Positions 63,746 through 64,000 of a DNA stretch of 64,000 nucleotides are shown here, piece by piece (position 1 is the stretch's first letter; each line of letters opens with the position of its first letter). This DNA comes from Acholeplasma equirhinis. GTDB lineage: Bacteria; Bacillota_I; Bacilli_A; Acholeplasmatales; Acholeplasmataceae. Location: NCBI RefSeq assembly GCF_017052655.1, contig NZ_JAFIDC010000001.1, forward strand, positions 930,001 through 994,000. Reading direction: 5' to 3'. Under the pieces are notes generated by a model. It was not told the DNA's origin. It worked only from the letters and a program-made list of their open reading frames with translations, and ran no database searches. The position numbers were made by a program, and so were the translations under genes.

Positions 63746-63761
63746 TTACACATTCCAAATG

Positions 63762-64000
63762 TTACGAAATTACTTTCATCGGGTTTAAGATGTTTTTAGG
63801 ATCGAATACAGATTTAATCCCGCGCATCAATTCTAGTTGTTCTTCGCCTAACAATTGCTTCATATATGCTCTTTTCGCAATTCCAATACCATGTTCACCT
63901 GAAACAAGTCCACCAAATTCGAATGCTTTCTTATAAAGTTTATCGAATCCTTCTTCGACTAATCTATCCCATTTTTCATTAGGAATGTCGTCTTTACATA
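63762..64000 (-). CDS. FAD-linked oxidase C-terminus (GlcD/D-lactate dehydrogenase family), 5' part outside window
   Basis: The last 79 or so codons are present, ending in TAA at 63764-63762. The visible protein contains FEFGGLVSGEHGIGIAKRAY, then LELMRGIKSVFDPKNILNP and a short end. These are the closing signatures of the C-terminal domain of GlcD-type FAD-linked oxidases, which oxidise glycolate, D-lactate or similar 2-hydroxy acids. In a MurNAc-using organism the D-lactate released by MurQ would be a natural substrate; that link is inference. Transcribed in the same direction as murR, whose promoter begins just behind this stop. Confidence 0.85.
   Translation of the reverse strand, partial: CKDDIPNEKWDRLVEEGFDKLYKKAFEFGGLVSGEHGIGIAKRAYMKQLLGEEQLELMRGIKSVFDPKNILNPMKVIS

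Noticed and set aside
1-64000. CRISPR array, tRNA or rRNA genes, insertion sequences or prophage
   Set aside because: No spaced identical repeats of 24-40 bp, no cloverleaf-like or rRNA sequence, and no transposase, integrase or phage structural genes were recognised.
1-64000. Mycoplasma-type genetic code (UGA=Trp)
   Set aside because: Very long frames are open under the standard code, Trp is TGG at conserved sites, and TGA ends genes in ATGA or TGA overlaps.

Overview
The window is AT-rich, compactly coded DNA from a low-GC relative of the Firmicutes. In-frame tryptophans are TGG, and TGA serves as a stop in tightly overlapped gene pairs (for example at 35496, 36134, 53530 and 29218). The code is therefore standard, which excludes Mycoplasmatales with UGA=Trp. 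The many secreted lipoproteins with Listeria-Bacteroides (InlB_B) repeats and the MsmX/CUT1 transport style fit an Acholeplasma/Izemoplasma-type Mollicute. That placement is inference; an ordinary walled Bacillota relative is not excluded.

Region 1 (1-23,200) is a plant-polysaccharide (pectin) block. It holds a partial PL1 pectate lyase lipoprotein divergent from a GH105 unsaturated rhamnogalacturonyl/glucuronyl hydrolase, then a 1571-aa PL1 lipoprotein and a 2573-aa CE8 pectinesterase lipoprotein built from InlB_B repeats and GLUG-type beta-helix modules. Next come an ATPase (msmX type)-enolase superfamily-galM operon, a PucR-type regulator, an amidohydrolase, two very small genes (28 aa, 38 aa), and a secreted GLUG protein that follows the 38-aa gene. 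A 10-mer TTTGCACATA lies upstream of three of these genes, next to or near CcpA-type cre sites at two of them.

Region 2 (23,287-63,674) is all on the minus strand and reads as a peptidoglycan-foraging locus. Read in transcription order it has MurR/RpiR; AnmK; a GH4 enzyme; a cytoplasmic and a secreted double-domain GHL10 glycosidase; an AmiE-like serine hydrolase; two lipoprotein Amidase_2 N-acetylmuramoyl-L-alanine amidases with beta-helices; a coiled-coil surface protein; a divergent Lgt-like membrane protein; and a lipoprotein solute-binding protein. An approximately 19-kb tightly packed operon follows. It encodes a membrane-tethered binding protein, four CUT1 permease subunits, an NHL/TPR protein, a Yip1 protein, DUF5696, DUF624, NamZ (GH171), NagZ (GH3), a BadF-type amino-sugar kinase, MurQ, a GNAT, NagB and a ROK-like kinase. 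The likely flow is: extracellular amidases and GHL10 strip and cut murein; the importer brings in muro-saccharides, probably powered by the only ATPase in the window (17494-18603); cytoplasmic NamZ/NagZ/AmiE-like split them; AnmK and the kinases phosphorylate; MurQ and NagB feed glycolysis. nagA is not in the window.

The most noteworthy signals are the peptidoglycan-eating locus with a CUT1 importer in place of the MurP PTS, a shared GC...TM...FKK C-terminal sorting-like signal on two surface proteins, the 38-aa peptide gene, candidate MurR and CcpA operators, and a 1245-bp internal repeat in the pectinesterase. The window ends in the C-terminus of a GlcD-like FAD-linked oxidase.
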